Shown one piece after another: positions 59,907 through 64,000 of a stretch of 64,000 bases of DNA. The translations under genes and the position numbers were made by a program. The notes under the pieces were generated by a model that did no database searches, was not told where the DNA came from, and saw only the letters and a program-made list of their open reading frames with translations. Each line of letters begins with the position of its first letter. Positions within the stretch are counted from its first letter, which is position 1. Origin of the DNA: JBAYOE01 sp050950065 (lineage in GTDB: Bacteria > Spirochaetota > Spirochaetia > Sphaerochaetales > Sphaerochaetaceae); assembly GCA_050950065.1 (NCBI GenBank), contig JBMNGX010000002.1, forward strand, positions 248,001 through 312,000, written 5' to 3'.

Positions 59907-62397
59907 TACTACTTAGCTTTTTAGCCACCTCAATGATGTCGATAATTTCTAGCTTATCGCCACTACGTAAATCGTGGTAATTCTCTAGTCCTACTCCACA
60001 CTCATAACCAGCACTAACTTCACGCGCATCATCTTTAAACCGCTTTAAAGAGGATATTTTGCCTGAGTGAATCTTAATATCATCCCGATAGACATTGACC
60101 AAAGAGTTTCGCTTGATCTTCCCTTCATTGACGTAACAACCAGCAATAAGGCCAATTTTTGGAACTTTAAAGGTATCTCTAACTTCAAGCTCTCCAATGA
60201 TAACCTCTTTGCGATCTGGAGTTAATAGACCCTCCATAGCTGCTTTAATGTCATCTACAGCATCGTAAATGATGTTGTACTTTCTAATATCAATTTTCTC
60301 TTGGTCAGCTAAAGTTTGCGCTCTTGGAGTTGGTCTAACGTTGAAGCCCAACACTAGATGCATCGCTAGCTATAGCTAAGTTGATATCATCTTCAATGAT
60401 TGCACCGGCACTAGCTCTAATTGCGTGCAACCTTATTTCTTCGTTGGAAAGTTTTTCTAAAGCTGTTTGTAAAGCCTCTACAGAGCCTTGTACATCTCCT
60501 TTAATAATTACGTTTAACTCTTGAATTGAGCCATCTTGTAATTTATCGAAGATATTATCCAAAGTTACTTTTGTTGAGGCTATTAGCTTGTCCAAGGCGT
60601 TCAAGTTCTTGTCTTTTAGAACCAACTTGGCGAGCTTGCCGCTCATTTTCAGTGACTTGGAAAGGATCTCCAGCTCCTGGAATATCACTTAAGCCAATAA
60701 TTTCTACTGGAGTAGCAGGACCTGCTTCATCAATCCGATTTCCTCGATCATCAACCATTGCCCGCACTTTACCAGGATAAATTCCAGCAACGAAGTTATC
60801 CCCTTGATGTAATGTTCCCCTTTCAATAATAACTGTGGCAACAATACCGCGACCTTGGTCAATTCTAGACTCTAAAACTTTTCCTTCAGCTCTTACTGAG
60901 GGGTTAGCTTTAAGTTCTAACATTTCTGCTTGAAGTAAAATAGTGTCTAGTACAGATCTTCGATTCCAATTCCTTTTAGCGCACTAATTTCACAAAACAG
61001 GGTATTTCCACCCCACGCTTCGGGCATTAAGCCGTGATCTGAAAGTTGTTGTTTAACTCGATCAACGTTGGCTTGAGGAAGATCCACTTTGTTAACTGCA
61101 ACAATGATTGGCACTTTAGCAGCCTTAGCGTGATCAATTGCCTCCAATGTTTGGGGCATTACTCCATCGTTAGCGGCAACCACTAGAGACAACAATATCG
61201 GTAACTTGGGCACCACGTGCTCTCATCATTGTAAAAGCTGCGTGACCTGGAGTATCTAAGAAGACAATGTCCCCTTTGTCTCCAAGTTTTACCTTGTAAG
61301 CGCCAATGTGTTGGGTGATTCCACCAAACTCTTTGGCAACGTTATCTGTAGATCTGATTGCATCGAGTGTTTTAGTCTTACCGTGATCGACGTGTCCCAT
61401 GATTGTAACAATAGGCGCTCTAGGCACTAAATCGCCAAGGAACATCATCGTCAGTTGCTATTAGTGTCTCATCGTACAAGGAGACTAAGTTAACTTCACA
61501 ACCGTATTCGTTGGCAATTATGGTAGCAATATCGCTATCAATTTGTTGGTTGATTGTTACCATCATCCCCATCTCTAACAATTTGCCAATAACTTCAGAG
61601 GCTTTCAAATTCATCTTTTTAGCTAAATCACTAACTGTGATGAACTCCATGATATCGATTTTCTTAGGGACAGGGTTGGCCCTTTGAACCTCTTTTTTCT
61701 TGATTTGAAAATCTCTTTCGTTAATCTTATCTGCTTTGGAGAACTCTCTTCTCTTTCTATAAACCTTCTTAGGAGCTGGTCTTTGAGTTGGAGCACCCAT
61801 ATCAACTTGGGGTGTAGGAGGGCTTCCAAAACGTTGCCCTCCACCTGCTGGTCGTCCTTGTTGAGGAGGTCTTGGTCCTCCTCGTTGACCTGCAACTCTA
61901 GGAGCACCACCAGTACGGGGTGTTTGTTGTCCTCTAAAAGAGCCACCAACTTGTCCAACTTGTCGTGAAGGTCCACGGGGGATATCCTTTCGATCATTTT
62001 GAATGTTGGTTTTTCTCCACTGAGCGTGGTCTTGGGCACTTTGCCCTTGTCCTGGCACCGGCGGTAAGTTTTTAGGGGCCCTAACAATTGGAGAACCTAA
62101 ACCAATGGGTGGTTTTTTCTTCTCCTCTTTTTTCTCAACAACCTTTTGTTCTTTAGGTTCAGCCTCTTTTTCCTTAGCTGGTTCAACTTTCTGAACAACA
62201 GGCTCCTCTTTTATCTCTACCGGTTTTTCAGCAACTTTAGCTTGAGGTTTAACTACAACAACTTTCTTTTTAACTACAACTACCCTCTTTTTTTCTTGAG
62301 GTTTACTTTGTTCAACTTCTTGAGTAGGCGCCTCACTGGCAGCCACCTTAGTTTGTTTAATTAAAGTTGTTTTTAGTTTTTTATCATCTTGTGGCAT
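59899..62397 (-). pseudogene. infB: Translation initiation factor IF-2, interrupted by five frameshifts
   Basis: Six adjoining minus-strand frames make one IF-2. They are a Pro/Gln/Lys-rich N-terminus with VTVSDLAKKMNLKASEVIGKL-like region, the G domain (GHVDHGKTKTLDAIR, DTPGHAAFT, AVNKVDLPQANVD), and domains II-IV (GDVQGSVEALQTAL and GFNVRPTPRAQTLADQEK). Breaks lie near 61439, 61187, 60951, 60570 and 60348, each a net insertion (+1,+1,+2,+1,+1). The span of 2499 bases less 6 is 831 codons, so the intact protein is 830 residues. IF-2 is essential; sequence error is much more likely than loss. It lies between nusA and rbfA. Confidence 0.88.
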
Positions 62398-62415
62398 ATT
62401 TATCTACAATTACTC

Positions 62416-63873
62416 CTAATCTACTTCTTCCACTTCTTCAAAGCTGAGTCCAACACCACAGTTGGGACAGCTACTCATATCAAGACTCAATTCGTGTCCA
62501 CACTCGGGACATAAGAACTGGTGCTCAATTTCATCTTCCTCTTCTTCAACAATGTCAACGTAGTCGCTCAATATTGCATTAACCTTCTCAATATCTTCAT
62601 TGCTGATATTCTCATAGTGTTCTAAATCATCGTTGCTTATATTTACAAACTCTTCAACGCTGTAGATGTCGTGGAAATGGAACTTAGCAATGAGTTCTTT
62701 ATCCAACTCCTCAATATCACTAAGCATGAACTCCCCATCATCCTCTTCGTAATAAAGATCTGCAACCTCTTCGCTATCGCTAAATAGGGCATCAAGGGCC
62801 TCTTTACTATCAACATCAAAGTCCATCTCTTTGTATTGTTCAACAGTTTTAACGTCGATAATCCAATCAGCTAACTTATTAGCCAATCTAACGTTAATAC
62901 CCTGTTTACCAATTGCCAAAGAGAGTTGTGAATCATCAACAACTGCGATGGCACTTCTTTTTGCCTCATCGACAATAATAACACGTTTAATCTCAGCTGG
63001 TGAAAGGCAGTTTTTAATGTACTCAACGGGGTTTGGATCGTAGCGTAAAACGTCTATTCTCTCTCCCTCCATCTCCCTCATGATAGTTTGGACACGGATT
63101 CCTTTCAACCCAACACAAGCTCCAACAGGATCTAAGTCGTTGCGATGTGAATATACGGCAACTTTTGTTCTATAACCGGGTTCGCGTACAATTTTGTGAA
63201 TCTCAATTGAGTGGTCATAAATTTCAGGAACTTCTAATTCAAACAGCTTTTTAACAAACTCGGTATGGGTTCTAGATAAAATTACCCTTAAGTTTCCCTT
63301 TTCGGGTTTTTCAACTTGGTAGACGTAACTTTTTATCTTATCCCCTTTACGGTAAACCTCTCTAGGACTTTGGAATCGTTTGGGTAAAATACCCTCAATT
63401 TTTCCTAAATCAACAAACAGGTCCCCTTTGGATTCTCTTTGGTAATAACCAATAATCATCTCCCCCTCTTTAGTTTTAAACTCAGAGTAGAGGGTATCTT
63501 TTTGAATATCTCTTAAATCTTGTTTTGCTTTTTGTTTAGCACTTTGAACTGAGATGCGATCAAATGTTTTGGGATCGATTGGAATTAGAATCTCATCACC
63601 AACTTCACAATCTTCATGAAGCTCTAAAGCTTCTTGAAGGGGAATTTCTTCAAAATCACCATCAAAATCGTCATCCTCTACAATCACCTTTTTAGCAAAA
63701 AGTTGAACGTCATCTCTGTTTTCATTAAATTGTACAACTGCATTATCGCTTGTTCCAAACTTTCTCTTAAAAGCGGCTAGTAGTAAGCCTCTAATGGTCT
63801 CTAGTACTAAGTCCTCGCTAATCCCCCGTTCACTAACAAGCGTTCGGATTGCTTCACCTAAATCATTGGACAT
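62416..63873 (-). CDS. nusA: Transcription termination/antitermination factor NusA with a C-terminal zinc ribbon
   Basis: The product has 485 residues from the ATG at 63873 (MSNDLGEAIRTL). An N-terminal RNA polymerase-binding domain (1-125) is followed by S1 (about 130-200) and two KH domains (about 205-345; DPVGACVGLKGIRVQTI, AIGKQGINVRLANKL). The acidic C-terminus has a helix-hairpin-helix-like stretch and ends in CPECGHELSLDMSSCPNCG, a C4 zinc ribbon not present in E. coli or B. subtilis NusA. GGAGG lies 10 bases before the start. An in-frame ATG 18 bases upstream (63891) would overlap the rimP end. Confidence 0.93.
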   Translation of the reverse strand: MSNDLGEAIRTLVSERGISEDLVLETIRGLLLAAFKRKFGTSDNAVVQFNENRDDVQLFAKKVIVEDDDFDGDFEEIPLQEALELHEDCEVGDEILIPIDPKTFDRISVQSAKQKAKQDLRDIQKDTLYSEFKTKEGEMIIGYYQRESKGDLFVDLGKIEGILPKRFQSPREVYRKGDKIKSYVYQVEKPEKGNLRVILSRTHTEFVKKLFELEVPEIYDHSIEIHKIVREPGYRTKVAVYSHRNDLDPVGACVGLKGIRVQTIMREMEGERIDVLRYDPNPVEYIKNCLSPAEIKRVIIVDEAKRSAIAVVDDSQLSLAIGKQGINVRLANKLADWIIDVKTVEQYKEMDFDVDSKEALDALFSDSEEVADLYYEEDDGEFMLSDIEELDKELIAKFHFHDIYSVEEFVNISNDDLEHYENISNEDIEKVNAILSDYVDIVEEEEDEIEHQFLCPECGHELSLDMSSCPNCGVGLSFEEVEEVD

Positions 63874-63875
63874 TT

Positions 63876-64000
63876 CTACATATCCTCCCATGAATATGCT
63901 AGTTTAGCTTTCTTAATATCGTGGAGTGCAACCTTGTAAGTTGGATGGCTCTCCTTTTTGTCATCAATTTTAGCATTTGTTAGTTCAACACCATCATCAG
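63876..64000 (-). CDS. rimP: Ribosome maturation factor RimP, C-terminal end (gene continues beyond the window)
   Basis: Forty-one codons are visible on the minus strand, ending KVALHDIKKAKLAYSWEDM before TAG at 63876-63878. The position directly upstream of nusA and the final IKKAKL motif of the RimP SH3-like domain support the assignment. It is 2 bases from the nusA start. Only the tail is seen, so family assignment rests mostly on gene order. Confidence 0.7.
   Translation of the reverse strand, partial: DDGVELTNAKIDDKKESHPTYKVALHDIKKAKLAYSWEDM

Noticed and set aside
61684..61968. A plus-strand open frame of 94 codons over the low-complexity N-terminal region of infB
   Set aside because: It is an antisense shadow of the Gln/Pro/Gly/Arg-rich IF-2 N-terminus, with repetitive serine codons and no ribosome-binding site.

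Overview
The window reads as the chromosome of a low-GC, anaerobic spirochaete of the Treponema/Sphaerochaeta type. The assignment rests on architecture, not on a database search. The markers are a cytidylate kinase fused to ribosomal protein S1, a GreA of about 894 residues with a long helical N-terminal extension, the gene order dnaG-rpoD-zinc-ribbon, a fused radical-SAM/DUF2344 protein, and a complete rnfCDGEAB operon for ferredoxin:NAD+ electron transport. No phage, insertion sequence, CRISPR array, rRNA or plasmid gene is visible. This is core chromosome, densely packed, with many 4- to 11-base gene overlaps and convergent genes that overlap at their 3' ends.

Layout. 1-1.5 kb: the end of pcnB and a convergent P-loop protein. 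1.6-6.6 kb: the Rnf operon. 6.6-15.6 kb: a long plus-strand run holding a GH57-like protein with altered catalytic residues, prfB with its programmed +1 frameshift, ftsY, two secreted unknowns and a LolCDE-like ABC exporter. 15.6-22.1 kb: rnz, a membrane protein with six 69-bp tandem repeats, a divisome FtsB/DivIC-like protein, tsaC, DUF1015, chorismate mutase and a TPR protein. 22.1-29.3 kb: tRNA-Thr, mgtE, tRNA-Tyr, a YkgJ-type protein, dnaG, rpoD, a zinc-ribbon protein and the RNase P RNA. 29.4-38.7 kb: the radical-SAM fusion, an oligopeptide ABC transporter (oppA frameshifted, the two ATPases fused), a BusR-like regulator and mazG. 38.8-47.1 kb, minus strand: a broken lipoprotein gene, a TPR protein, cmk-rpsA, a pseudouridine synthase, scpB, scpA, recA (two frameshifts), dtd and rpe. 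47.3-50 kb: greA. 50-64 kb, minus strand: murJ, tgt, two LptF/G permeases, dut, pnp, rpsO, ribF, truB, rbfA, infB (five frameshifts), nusA and the end of rimP, the classic nusA-infB operon order.

Four genes carry indels: oppA, a lipoprotein gene, recA and infB. In each case the corrected length is a whole number of codons. Because recA and infB are core genes, residual sequencing or assembly error is the most economical explanation, and the other two should be treated with the same caution.

No clearly new multi-gene system was found. The most interesting items are the GH57-fold protein with substituted catalytic positions, non-canonical flavinylation motifs in RnfD and RnfG, the repeat-bearing membrane protein with a possibly degenerate GGDEF domain, a BusR-like (GntR plus RCK_C) regulator beside an opp operon with a palindrome near its promoter, and a possible pseudoknot in the greA leader.
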